Assembly: GCF_020905295.1 (NCBI RefSeq)
Contig: NZ_JAJJMM010000001.1
Location: 4,464,001-4,528,000 of the forward strand
DNA from: Flavobacterium piscisymbiosum
GTDB lineage: Bacteria; Bacteroidota; Bacteroidia; Flavobacteriales; Flavobacteriaceae
Direction: 5' to 3'
Length of the DNA: 64,000 nt
Below the pieces are notes generated by a model. The model worked only from the letters and a program-made list of their open reading frames with translations, was not told where the DNA came from and ran no database searches. Below, one piece after another: positions 54,104-62,155 of this stretch. The translations under genes and the position numbers were made by a program. Positions within the stretch are counted from its first letter, which is position 1. Every line of letters starts with the position of its first letter.

Positions 54104-54937
54104 ATGTATAAAAGAAATATAGAACTACTTGCGCTCTTTTTAATTTTAACTGTAAATTTTGCTTTTGCACAAAAAAAAGAGTTTCGGGCAACAACTGTTG
54201 ACAGTTTAACTTTTGTAAATAATAGAAAAATATTAAATAGTTTAAATACAGACAGCTTTGTAAAAAAAACATTTACTAAAGAAAACATACAAATTCCTTA
54301 TAGATTTCTAACACCAAAAAAAAGTAGTAATAACCAAAAATACCCTTTGGTAATTACTTTTCATAACTCTACCCGAATTGGAAATGACAATGAAAATCAA
54401 CTTGAACCATTTGCTAAAATTTGGTTGAGACCTGAAATTTATAATAAATATCAGTGTTATGTGATAGCACCGCAATTCAGTTCGCGTTCTTCCACTTATG
54501 AAAAAAATAGTGATGGAATTCAAATTTCAAAACCTTCAAAAGATGTTTTTGCCTTGCTGGAATTAATTGAAAAGGTTGAAAAAGAAAATCCAAACATTGA
54601 TAAAAACAGAATTTATCTGGTTGGTTATTCTATGGGTGGTTCAACAGCGCAAAATTTGCTAAATATTGCACCGGATAAATTTGCGGCTATTGTTTCTGTT
54701 GCGGCCGTTCCTGATTTTTCAAATCTCAAAAAATTAAGCAAGAAAAATATATGGCTTATTCATGGTCAAAAAGATGATGATAATCCATACGTTGGAAGTC
54801 TTGAATTGTTTAATAAATTATCTTCAAACAAGAATTTGGCTTTTACGACTTTAAGTAACCTAAATCATAATAACATTGTTATTCCGTTTTTAATAACTGA
54901 GGAGATTCCAAAATGGTTATTTGAAAAGCATAAATAA
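54104..54937 (+). CDS. Secreted alpha/beta hydrolase (esterase/PHB-depolymerase-like)
   Basis: 277 residues, signal peptide ending FAFAQ. Nucleophile elbow GYSMGGS with S176; Asp in HGQKDDDNPY (about 224-228); His in NLNHNN (about 254). The segment KYPLVITFHNS and APQF fit dienelactone hydrolase/esterase-type proteins. Substrate unknown. Confidence 0.85.
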   Translation: MYKRNIELLALFLILTVNFAFAQKKEFRATTVDSLTFVNNRKILNSLNTDSFVKKTFTKENIQIPYRFLTPKKSSNNQKYPLVITFHNSTRIGNDNENQLEPFAKIWLRPEIYNKYQCYVIAPQFSSRSSTYEKNSDGIQISKPSKDVFALLELIEKVEKENPNIDKNRIYLVGYSMGGSTAQNLLNIAPDKFAAIVSVAAVPDFSNLKKLSKKNIWLIHGQKDDDNPYVGSLELFNKLSSNKNLAFTTLSNLNHNNIVIPFLITEEIPKWLFEKHK

Positions 54938-55058
54938 AAACACTCCGCCTGCTAAGTTTTTTTGTGTGAGACACATTAAAGCAAAAAAGGGCAACAGTAG
55001 TTTTTTACATCAAAGTTATCTGATATTCTATCAAAAAAAACTTTAAAATTTATTAGCT

Positions 55059-55988
55059 ATGAAGTTAAAGTCTGTTTTTACAACACTTTTTATTATTTTT
55101 TGCAACTTGATTTTTGGACAAAGTAATTTCTCAGACAGCCCTTTGGATGCTGTTTTTGAAACAAAGGATTCAAAAAATTTTTGGGAAGCATTTGATAAAA
55201 TGGAGAAATCAAAACAAAATCCATTTATTGAATACATGCAAAAAGGCTCTCCCGGTGTTAAACAATTTACTGAAAACAGAATAATCAATGCAGACTCACT
55301 TTTTGCTGTTGTAAAAAAAAGAAAAGCTGATTATGAACTTTCCAGAAATGTTCTGGACGGAATTTCTTCTAAGCAAAAGAGAGTTGTTGCTATTTATAGT
55401 GCATTAAAATATTGGTATCCAAATGCAAAATTCCCTCCAATTTATTTTGTTTACGGAAGATTTAATTCAGGAGGAACTTCTTCTCCTGAAGGAATTATTA
55501 TAGGTATTGAAATGCTTAAAAATCTTGATGGCGTTTCAGGTTTAATAGCACATGAACTTATTCATTATCAGCAAAAAATAACAGGTAAAGATATGCTGTT
55601 GAAATGGTGTTTGCTTGAAGGAGGTGCAGACTTTATGGGTGAACTTATTTCGGGCGAATCAATAAACCAGTTTTCGTACCAATATGGAGAGCAAAACAAA
55701 GACAAATTGTGTCAGGAATTTGTCACGAGATTAAAAAATGCTGATTATCAGGATTGGTTGTATGGAACTTCTAAGAAAGATGAAAGGCCAAATGATTTAG
55801 GATATTGGATAGGCTATAAAATAATAGAATCTTATTTTAACAAACAAAAAGACAAACAAAAAGCGATTGAAGAAATATTAAATATAAAAGAACCCATGCA
55901 GTTTTTAAAACAAAGCGGCTTTCTGGATGTATATATTGAAAAGTATCAAAAATCAAAAAAGGAAAGTTATGATGATTTTTTTAATTAA
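55059..55988 (+). CDS. Secreted DUF2268-like zinc metalloprotease (GldB-related fold)
   Basis: 309 residues with signal peptide (IIFCNLIFGQ). Zinc motif H165-E-L-I-H169 (IAHELIHYQQ) and a downstream E187 in LEGGADFM give a gluzincin-like site. The order FPPIYFVYGRFNSGGTSS...GLIAHELIHYQQ...EGGADFM matches DUF2268/GldB-type proteins. Periplasmic or surface protease of unknown target. Confidence 0.83.
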   Translation: MKLKSVFTTLFIIFCNLIFGQSNFSDSPLDAVFETKDSKNFWEAFDKMEKSKQNPFIEYMQKGSPGVKQFTENRIINADSLFAVVKKRKADYELSRNVLDGISSKQKRVVAIYSALKYWYPNAKFPPIYFVYGRFNSGGTSSPEGIIIGIEMLKNLDGVSGLIAHELIHYQQKITGKDMLLKWCLLEGGADFMGELISGESINQFSYQYGEQNKDKLCQEFVTRLKNADYQDWLYGTSKKDERPNDLGYWIGYKIIESYFNKQKDKQKAIEEILNIKEPMQFLKQSGFLDVYIEKYQKSKKESYDDFFN

Positions 55989-56130
55989 AAAGTGATTGAC
56001 AAAAGGAAAGCTTATTCAAAATAATATTTCAGAAAATAAAAATACAGCAAAATATATTGATGCCATATTATGACTGGTAGAAAGCAAGTATGAACAGAGT
56101 AACATTCAAATAAAAAAGAGGTATCTAATT

Positions 56131-56631
56131 ATGAAATTTAAATGGACATTATTTCTCCTCATAAATTGTTTTTTAAGCAGTGGACAAACGCAAAATGTCC
56201 AAAAAATCAATTCGAATGTTAAAATTTATGGTTATAAAAGTAAAGCAGTATTAATTAACGATAAAGATGAAAGTAAAATTTGGTGGTTATTTTATAAAAT
56301 TGATTGGGATAAAAAAACGATACAATACGCTCAATTTGAATTTAAAGAAAGAGATAAAGAACCTGATTTAAGCAATGTGACTAAATTATTTAAAAATAGT
56401 ACTATAGATGAGTTTGTTGTTTTAAACCCTAATAAAATTAAGGTAAAAAGAGAAAGGGCTTATAGAAAAAGAGCTTGGTTTGATTTTGCTACACCCGGAG
56501 TAAAAACACCTTCTTCACCTGCTCGGAAATATTGTATAAATAGTGATACACTTGTTGGGAAAAATAAAGATTTGAAATTTGTTCTTGATAAAGATTTGAC
56601 AATGAGATATAATGAACTGAAAAAAAACTAG
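56131..56631 (+). CDS. Secreted protein, unknown function
   Basis: 166 residues, signal peptide ending SSGQ. The mature chain contains IWWLFYKIDWDKKTIQYAQFEF and a lysine/arginine-rich middle (KIKVKRERAYRKRAWFDF). No family recognised. Confidence 0.65.
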   Translation: MKFKWTLFLLINCFLSSGQTQNVQKINSNVKIYGYKSKAVLINDKDESKIWWLFYKIDWDKKTIQYAQFEFKERDKEPDLSNVTKLFKNSTIDEFVVLNPNKIKVKRERAYRKRAWFDFATPGVKTPSSPARKYCINSDTLVGKNKDLKFVLDKDLTMRYNELKKN

Positions 56632-56689
56632 AATTTAATTATAACGGCAATTAGATGTAACCGCCTAAGAATCTTCAAGTACGAACCTA

Positions 56690-56755
56690 AAAACTCCCTA
56701 ATTTCTCAAGGAGTTTATTTGGTGGTTTTTACGAACCATTTTTTGCAGGATTCGA
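56690..56755. repeat. ACTCCCTAATTTCTYAAGGAGT repeat, copy X
   Basis: A small hairpin (AAACTCC...GGAGTTT, 56691-56716) followed by TTTGGTGG and CGAACCATTTTTTGC. Aligned with copy Y at 59744-59805; the hairpin part is also found at 61322-61357, directly before a tRNA relic. May be a decayed tRNA-3'-end-plus-terminator remnant. Confidence 0.6.
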
Positions 56756-56845
56756 GAAAAGCTTTAAAATAGTACCCTATGATTTTGATATTGTAATCTT
56801 TTTTTTTTAAGATCAGCTATCTCTTACCCCATAATTATATATAAA

Positions 56846-57274
56846 TTATTCATTCATTTTCCTAAACAACATTTTCATTGATTCAGTGTCAATGCTATTC
56901 ATATCAATCAGTTTTAATGATTTAACCATTTTAATTGTTGTGGTTTTATATTTTTGAAAATGAGGTGTTTTTAAATGTGATTGATATGCGTCTTGATCAC
57001 TGTAGATTTCTAAGATTCTAATTTGGGTTGAATCGTTTTTTTGATACATCGGAAAAATTGCCAAAACTCCGGGTTCTAGCTTTACTGAGGCCGAAGATTC
57101 TTCTTTTAGTACTGCTTTATATTCGGATAAAAATTCAGGAAAAATTTCAATTTCTGAAATACGAACCATCATGTTTTTATTTTGAGCTGACATAGTGCCT
57201 GGTGTAAAAATTGTAATTGCAAGTATTAAATATAAAAGAAAGCTTTTATAGAGATCAGGGATATATTTTTTCAT
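56846..57274 (-). CDS. Exported ABM-domain monooxygenase-like protein
   Basis: 142 residues. Signal peptide (ILAITIFTPGTMSAQ), then the antibiotic-biosynthesis-monooxygenase ferredoxin-like fold: MVRISEIEIFPEFLSEYKAVLKEESSASVKLEPGVLAIFP (about 36-75), RILEIYSDQDAYQSHLKTPHFQKYK (about 86-110). Such small proteins oxidise quinones or aromatic compounds without cofactor, or degrade haem. Third gene of the cupin-CMD-ABM operon, 16 bp after the CMD gene. Confidence 0.85.
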   Translation of the reverse strand: MKKYIPDLYKSFLLYLILAITIFTPGTMSAQNKNMMVRISEIEIFPEFLSEYKAVLKEESSASVKLEPGVLAIFPMYQKNDSTQIRILEIYSDQDAYQSHLKTPHFQKYKTTTIKMVKSLKLIDMNSIDTESMKMLFRKMNE

Positions 57275-57290
57275 ATAAATTCAATTTTAA

Positions 57291-58013
57291 TTAATCTTTT
57301 TTATTGATTTTGATTACTTTGACTAAAGTATTTCTAACAATTTCGGCCTGTTCTTTACCAATATGTTTTTCAATTATTGTACTTAATTCCATAATTTGAC
57401 CTTCTGTAATTCCAGTATTTAGTCCCATAGAAATATGTGCCTGTAATTGAGGTTCTACACCTGACATTGCAGATAATATTGATATAGTTACAAATTCACG
57501 CTGACGGTAGTCTAAGATATCACGACTGAAAATATCAGCAAATAAATGCTCTTTTAGAAAAACATCAATTATTGGCGCGAAAGCATTTGCTCCTGTTTTT
57601 GGGCCTGTTTCTTCACGTCCGGTTAGTTTTTGGAAAGTCTCTTTTCCAACATCGTATTTATTACCTGTATCAGTAATTGGCGATGCTTCTCTACCAGCTA
57701 CATCAATAATTCCTTTAATTTTTCTTTCCTCCAAAACTTCCATAAAAGCATTTATTGAATTAAGACTTCTGGGAAAACCACAATAAGCATAAAGCTGTAC
57801 TAGTGCTTCCTTAATCTCGTTAATAGTAAGTCCTGAATCAAGACCGGTATTCAATTGTGTTTTGAGTTCTTGAATATTTCCTACCGCAGACAATACAGCA
57901 ATGTTTGCCATGCTCTGTTGATGATTATTTAAATTTGTACCGGGTGTGTTTTTATCTTGTGCGCTCATTGAACTGATATTTATTAGAAGAATTATAAAAA
58001 ATAGATTTTTCAA
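57291..58013 (-). CDS. Exported carboxymuconolactone-decarboxylase-family protein (two CMD domains)
   Basis: 240 residues. Signal peptide (MKNLFFIILLINISSMSAQ). Two CMD/AhpD-like repeats: residues about 30-110 (LTINEIKEALVQLYAYCGFPRSLNSINAF) and about 140-230 (ILSAMSGVEPQLQAHISMGLNTGITEGQI), where the second keeps the H in LQAH. The AhpD CxxC pair is absent, so peroxidase activity is unlikely. Middle gene of the exported three-gene operon. Confidence 0.87.
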   Translation of the reverse strand: MKNLFFIILLINISSMSAQDKNTPGTNLNNHQQSMANIAVLSAVGNIQELKTQLNTGLDSGLTINEIKEALVQLYAYCGFPRSLNSINAFMEVLEERKIKGIIDVAGREASPITDTGNKYDVGKETFQKLTGREETGPKTGANAFAPIIDVFLKEHLFADIFSRDILDYRQREFVTISILSAMSGVEPQLQAHISMGLNTGITEGQIMELSTIIEKHIGKEQAEIVRNTLVKVIKINKKD

Positions 58014-58039
58014 AATAGTTGCTTTTTTTGTTTTTGAGA

Positions 58040-58543
58040 TTATTTATTGGCCTCAGAAAACTCTGCATCTGTGACAGGATTTAACCAAACTGCATTTACT
58101 TCTCCTTCATAGTTTGTAATAGCAATATGAACCATTTTTGAGCCAGCTGAAGCACCATGCCAATGTTCTACATTTTTGGGTATATTTATGATCTCTCCTT
58201 TTTTTATTGATTGTGCAGGTTTTCCTTTTTCCTGATACAGTCCTTCTCCTTCTGTTACTATTAAAACCTGACCTTTGGGATGTGTATGCCAATTTGTTCT
58301 TGCTCCCGCCTCAAATGTTACGCTCCCAATTACAAAGTCGTTATTTTTATCCTTTGCTAATAAAAGCTGCAGGTAAGCTTCTCCTGTAAAATATCCGTTT
58401 GTTAACTTTTCTCCCTTAGGAAAAAGCGTTGTAGTGTTTTCTGTACTCATTTTTTGTTGAATTATTTTGTTATTGCAAGCTGATAGTATTATTAATGATA
58501 CTAAAATTAATCTTTTATATAATGATTTTATAATAGGCATCAT
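58040..58543 (-). CDS. Exported cupin lipoprotein
   Basis: 167 residues. Lipobox IILSAC, then a single cupin barrel: H86-x-H88 (NWHTHPKGQ), Q92 in the usual Glu position, and H127/H129 (EHWHG), so a metal site is likely. Similar cupins are commonly paired with CMD proteins. First gene of the operon; divergent from the AraC gene at 58735. Confidence 0.85.
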   Translation of the reverse strand: MMPIIKSLYKRLILVSLIILSACNNKIIQQKMSTENTTTLFPKGEKLTNGYFTGEAYLQLLLAKDKNNDFVIGSVTFEAGARTNWHTHPKGQVLIVTEGEGLYQEKGKPAQSIKKGEIINIPKNVEHWHGASAGSKMVHIAITNYEGEVNAVWLNPVTDAEFSEANK

Positions 58544-58734
58544 CTTATATTTTATATTACTATAATTATTGAAATAGGAGATCTGTCAAAAAGACTACAA
58601 TGCAAATTTCGTTAGTAATGCCTGTTTTAAATGTAGACAGAACACTGATTTATTTACCACTTTTACTGATATTGTCTCTTGGTTATATTCAGATACTTTA
58701 GTTTCTTTAAATTTGTTTAATAATTTTTCACATT

Positions 58735-59631
58735 ATGGAAGAAATTGAAAGAATAGATACTGTTAAACAATACAATGACTCTGTTGGAGTTGACACTTTG
58801 CATCCTTTGGTCAGTGTTGTTAATTTTGATGAAATACCAACTTATCAATATTTCCGTCGATATATGGGGGTTTATGCTGTTTTTCTAAAATATATTAACT
58901 GCGGAGATATACGTTATGGATGTCAGCCTTATGATTATGAAGATGGAACTTTAGTTTTTATAGCGCCCGGACAGGTTTACGGAATTGACAGTAAAGGTAA
59001 ACTTATAAAACCTGCCGGAAAAGCACTTGTATTTCATCCCGATTTAATTGCGGGAACATCACTCGGAAAACATATAAAAGAGTATTCTTTTTTCTCCTAC
59101 GAAGTTAATGAAGCGCTTCACCTGTCTAAAAAAGAAAGAACAACAATAAACGATTGTCTGGAGAAGATTGCAGTTGAGATTAATTTGAATATTGATAAAC
59201 ATAGTAAAACACTAATTGTATCCAATATTGAACTTTTCCTAAATTATTGTATGCGCTATTATGACAGGCAGTTTATCACTCGTAATAATGTGAATAAAGA
59301 TATATTGGTTCGTTTTGAAGATCTGCTTAATGACTATTTCAAATCAGATTTACCACGAAAATTAGGACTGCCGAGTGTAAACTGGTGTGCAGAAAAATTG
59401 CATTTATCGCCCAATTATTTCGGCGATTTGATAAAAAAAGAAACAGGAAATACTGCATTAGAGTACATTCAATCTAAATTGATTGATGAAGCAAAAGCAA
59501 AAATTTTTGATCCCGTTAAATCAATAAACCAAATTGCTGATGAATTGGGATTTAAATATCAACAGCACTTCACTCGACTCTTTAAACAAAAAACTGGAAT
59601 GACGCCTAATCAATATAAAAATGCAAATTAA
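58735..59631 (+). CDS. AraC family regulator (cupin-operon neighbour)
   Basis: 298 residues. N-terminal ligand-binding cupin-like region (about 20-170) and C-terminal HTH pair: SVNWCAEKLHLSPNYFGDLIKKETGNTALEYIQSKLIDEAK (about 217-257) and INQIADELGFKYQQHFTRLFKQKTGMTPNQY (about 264-294). It diverges from the cupin-CMD-ABM operon over a 191-bp gap, the usual setting for a regulator of that operon. Confidence 0.88.
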   Translation: MEEIERIDTVKQYNDSVGVDTLHPLVSVVNFDEIPTYQYFRRYMGVYAVFLKYINCGDIRYGCQPYDYEDGTLVFIAPGQVYGIDSKGKLIKPAGKALVFHPDLIAGTSLGKHIKEYSFFSYEVNEALHLSKKERTTINDCLEKIAVEINLNIDKHSKTLIVSNIELFLNYCMRYYDRQFITRNNVNKDILVRFEDLLNDYFKSDLPRKLGLPSVNWCAEKLHLSPNYFGDLIKKETGNTALEYIQSKLIDEAKAKIFDPVKSINQIADELGFKYQQHFTRLFKQKTGMTPNQYKNAN

Positions 59632-59743
59632 AGTAATTTACATTTCTTGTGTGTTTTTTGGTAAAACTTGTTATTGAAAATAAAGTTCCGGAGAAGGAAA
59701 ACTTAAAATTTGTAATTACAAAAGTGCTTAACGAAAAAACAAA

Positions 59744-59805
59744 AAAACTCCCTAATTTCTTAAGGAGTTTCTTGATGGACCTTGCGAACCATTTTATGCG
59801 GAATT
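59744..59805. repeat. ACTCCCTAATTTCTYAAGGAGT repeat, copy Y
   Basis: AAACTCC (59745-59751) / GGAGTTT (59764-59770) hairpin, then TTGATGGACCTTGCGAACCATTTTATGCGGAATT, matching copy X. Located between the AraC gene and the peptidase gene. Confidence 0.6.
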
Positions 59806-59832
59806 TTAATAAAATTACAATTGAAAAACTCT

Positions 59833-59869
59833 AAAAAGCACTAAAAACGAATCATTTTCGGTGCTTTTT
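59833..59869. terminator. Terminator of the M28 peptidase gene
   Basis: AAAAAGCAC (59833-59841) / GTGCTTTTT (59861-59869), converging on the peptidase gene stop (59893). Confidence 0.75.
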
Positions 59870-59892
59870 CGATTCTTTATAATTTACTTATG

Positions 59893-61197
59893 TTATTTCA
59901 GTTGAGTAGTATTTACTCTTGTTGGTGTATCTTTTCCACTAATAATCGAAGAAGAACTTAATGCAATTGATTTTATAATTTGAGTCATGTTATCAATATC
60001 TAACGTTTCAAATTCATCATCTACTGTGTGATACGTTGGCTCATTATCCATTTTTGAAGTAGAAATGGTATGAGCAGGAACTCCAAGCTTGGCCAAAGTA
60101 GCGTTGTCTGAGCGATAAAATAATTGTTGTTCAGGATAAGGATCTGCATAAAATTTAAAACTTGTTCCAGTTAAATTTGTTTGTAAAATGGGCCCCATAT
60201 TCGACTTTTCATAGCCTGTAATGTAAGCCGAGTTTTTACCCCATTTAGATTCTGTTCCTATCATTTCAATATTGAACATCGCAATCACCTTTTCTGGTGC
60301 AAGTTGTTTAGAAAAATATTTGGCTCCATAGCCGCCCAATTCTTCAGCTACAAATGTGGTAAAAATAATAGTACGCTCATTGTTATTTTGTTTTTTAAAA
60401 TATTTCGCAAGCATTATTACTGCTGTTGTACCAGCGGCATCATCATTAGCGCCATTATAAATAGAATCTGTTGCAGAACGCGGAGCACCTTCTTCAGGAG
60501 AGCCTACACCTAAATGATCATAATGCCCTGAAAAAATCACATACTCATTTGGCTTAGTTTTTCCGGGTAATATTCCAACAACATTATTCAATGTTTTTTT
60601 GGTGATTGTATTTGTTAATTCAACAGAAAAAGTAGTCGCTTCGATGGTACCAAAAACAAACAGAATTGTATTGTTTCCAGGGCTAGCACTTATTCGATCA
60701 ATATGTTGAATATTTGGTAAAACATTATCAAAAGAAGGATCAACTAGTACCAAAAGATTTTTTGGGCTTTTATAATATTCGTTAAATTTCTCGCCAATGT
60801 TATCCCCTTTATTGATTTTTACAATAGAAATATCGCTTTTTTCAGTTAAAGAAACTTGAGGAAGGTAGGAGAATGTTGCAACTTGATTATTATTTATTTC
60901 TTTGCCATCAATAGTAATTTTTGAAGAAACTGTTTTAGAGGCAGTCATCGAAAATTCTTGTCTGTAATTCTTTGCTGCATCGAAAGTTTGTAAACCAATA
61001 GCCCCAAACTCTGATTCTATAAAGGCAGATGCTTTGTCAATACCGGGAGTAAAAGTTCTCCTGCCCTGCATATCATCAGCCGAAAGTATTTTCTCTATAC
61101 GAGTTACCTCCTTGGTTGTAATAATTTTATCAATCGATTGTCCATGTACATTCAAACATTGACTTAGAACAAAGATACTTACAATAATTTTTTTCAT
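59893..61197 (-). CDS. Secreted M28 family metallopeptidase
   Basis: 434 residues, signal peptide ending VHGQ. The dizinc aminopeptidase site is present: H in SGHYDHLGVG, D in YNGANDDAAGTTAVIM, E-E in FVAEELGGYGAKYF, D/E in FNIEMIG, and H in PTYHTVDDEFETLD. An N-terminal PA-like insert sits at about 110-200. Cleaves peptides at the cell surface or in the periplasm. Monocistronic with a -7 box upstream. Confidence 0.9.
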   Translation of the reverse strand: MKKIIVSIFVLSQCLNVHGQSIDKIITTKEVTRIEKILSADDMQGRRTFTPGIDKASAFIESEFGAIGLQTFDAAKNYRQEFSMTASKTVSSKITIDGKEINNNQVATFSYLPQVSLTEKSDISIVKINKGDNIGEKFNEYYKSPKNLLVLVDPSFDNVLPNIQHIDRISASPGNNTILFVFGTIEATTFSVELTNTITKKTLNNVVGILPGKTKPNEYVIFSGHYDHLGVGSPEEGAPRSATDSIYNGANDDAAGTTAVIMLAKYFKKQNNNERTIIFTTFVAEELGGYGAKYFSKQLAPEKVIAMFNIEMIGTESKWGKNSAYITGYEKSNMGPILQTNLTGTSFKFYADPYPEQQLFYRSDNATLAKLGVPAHTISTSKMDNEPTYHTVDDEFETLDIDNMTQIIKSIALSSSSIISGKDTPTRVNTTQLK

Positions 61198-61230
61198 ATT
61201 TTACTTTTATAAATAACATTTTAGTTAAAC

Positions 61231-61238
61231 CAAAAGTA
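61231..61238 (-). promoter_or_regulatory. -7 box for the M28 peptidase gene
   Basis: Minus-strand TACTTTTG, exact TAnnTTTG, 34 bp upstream of the ATG. Confidence 0.55.
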
Positions 61239-61321
61239 AGTTAATTATTTGCAAAATTTAGCGCTGGTAAAAGTTTTTTAAATTGAAAAAACTGACAACA
61301 TTACTAAATTAATAGCCATAC

Positions 61322-61357
61322 AAAAACGCCTTAATTTCTTAAGGAGTTTCTTGGTGG
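61322..61357. repeat. AATTTCTTAAGGAGTTT hairpin at the end of the tRNA array
   Basis: AAAAACGCCTTAATTTCTTAAGGAGTTTCTTGGTGG borders tRNA relic 1. This is the hairpin half of copies X and Y, tying those dispersed repeats to tRNA 3' flanks. On the minus strand it follows the relic as a terminator-like hairpin. Confidence 0.6.
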
Positions 61358-61449
61358 GCGATGATAGCCTGTTCCGATTTTTATCGGAAGGTTCGCCCAC
61401 CCGACCACTTCCGAAGAAATCGGAATGCTCTGAACCAGCTGAACTAATC
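61355..61449 (-). pseudogene. tRNA-Val-derived relic 1
   Basis: The acceptor 3' side (CGCCCA), parts of the T region, the D-arm side and GATTAG of tRNA-Val are recognisable, but the 5' acceptor strand is gone. A hairpin TTCCGAT-TTTT-ATCGGAA has been inserted beside the T arm, and the anticodon arm is replaced by another TTCCGA/TCGGAA hairpin. The T loop is damaged (GTTCGCCCACC). Not a working tRNA. Confidence 0.8.
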
Positions 61450-61694
61450 TTTGTTTTGTATTAATTCTTGAATTTTAATTCTGCTTTTCCAAGATTTAAT
61501 TTGTAATTCTCTTTTATGTGCAAGCTCTTTTGATGGATAGTTTTCTGTGTAAACAATTTTCCAGTCGTTTACATTTCCTGTAAACCTTTACTTTTCTGAT
61601 TGTGTCTGATGATTTTATCTTCTAAATTAGAAGTAAAGCCAATGTAAAATTTGTTTTTGCTTTCGCTAAAAAGGATGTAAACAGTGAAATTCAT
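61444..61694 (-). pseudogene. Frameshifted GIY-YIG nuclease copy
   Basis: Reads MNFTVYILFSESKNKFYIGF up to HNQKSKG, then a one-base deletion in an A run (61582-61584; three A instead of four in the neighbour copy) causes a stop. With the base restored the frame continues to ...ELIQNKD and stops at TAG inside tRNA relic 1. The VYI/FYIG motif is intact, but the catalytic-arginine position is lysine (LEDK). Homologous to 61845-62096. Confidence 0.85.
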
Positions 61695-61710
61695 AAATAG
61701 ATATAAAGCA

Positions 61711-61744
61711 AAAAACTCCAAAATCAAATGATCTTGGAGTTTTT
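61711..61744 (-). terminator. Terminator hairpin between tRNA relic 2 and nuclease copy 1
   Basis: AAAAACTCCAA (61711-61721) / TTGGAGTTTTT (61734-61744), identical to the hairpin behind the intact tRNA. Confidence 0.8.
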
Positions 61745-61753
61745 GGAATTTTG

Positions 61754-61850
61754 TGGGCGATGATAGCCTGTTCCGATTTTTATCGGAAGGTTCGAACCCC
61801 CGACCACTTCCGATTAAAAATCGGAATGCTCTGATCTATCTGAGTTAATC
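61754..61850 (-). pseudogene. tRNA-Val-derived relic 2
   Basis: Same rearrangements as relic 1: TAGCCTGTTCCGATTTTTATC-type insertion at the acceptor/T junction and a TTCCGATT/AATCGGAA anticodon arm. The T loop GGTTCGAACCCCC is intact here. The 5' acceptor strand is replaced by the end of the nuclease gene (stop at 61845-61847). Confidence 0.8.
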
Positions 61851-62096
61851 TTTGGATTGAATTAATTCTTGAATTTTGATTCTGCTTTTCCAAGATTTGA
61901 TCTGTAATTCTCTTTTGTGTGCAATTTCTTTGGATTCATATTTTTTAGTATAAACAACTTTCCAGTCATTTACATTTACTGTAAAACCTTTACTTTTCTG
62001 ATTGTGTCTGATGATTCTATCTTCTAAATTAGAAGTAAAGCCAATGTGAAATTTGTTTTTGCTTTCGCTAAATAGGATGTAATCAGTGAAATTCAT
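61845..62096 (-). CDS. Small GIY-YIG nuclease, tRNA-associated
   Basis: Start taken at the ATG 62096 (MNFTDYILFSESKNKFHIGF); the longer frame would translate the terminator from a TTG. 83 residues of the URI/GIY-YIG fold: Y in TDYI, FHIG for the usual YIG, LEDRIIRHN with the catalytic arginine, and the glutamate in KRELQIKSWKSR. The Tyr-to-His change in YIG may abolish cleavage. The last codons GAT TAA lie in sequence derived from tRNA-Val GATTAG. Flanked by the intact tRNA upstream and relic 2 downstream. Confidence 0.8.
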   Translation of the reverse strand: MNFTDYILFSESKNKFHIGFTSNLEDRIIRHNQKSKGFTVNVNDWKVVYTKKYESKEIAHKRELQIKSWKSRIKIQELIQSKD

Positions 62097-62112
62097 AAAT
62101 AGATATAAAGCA

Positions 62113-62146
62113 AAAAACTCCAAAATCAAATGATCTTGGAGTTTTT
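62113..62146 (-). terminator. Terminator behind tRNA-Val
   Basis: AAAAACTCCAA (62113-62123) / TTGGAGTTTTT (62136-62146), 10 bp downstream of the tRNA 3' end on the minus strand. Confidence 0.85.
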
Positions 62147-62155
62147 GGAATTTTG

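Noticed and set aside
59649..59834. 61-codon plus-strand ORF after the AraC gene
   Set aside because: Runs through the dispersed hairpin repeat (copy Y) and has no promoter or recognisable protein features.
62096..62129. Longer GIY-YIG start at an upstream TTG
   Set aside because: Would translate the tRNA terminator hairpin; the ATG at 62096 aligns with the start of the other copy and with the family's usual beginning.
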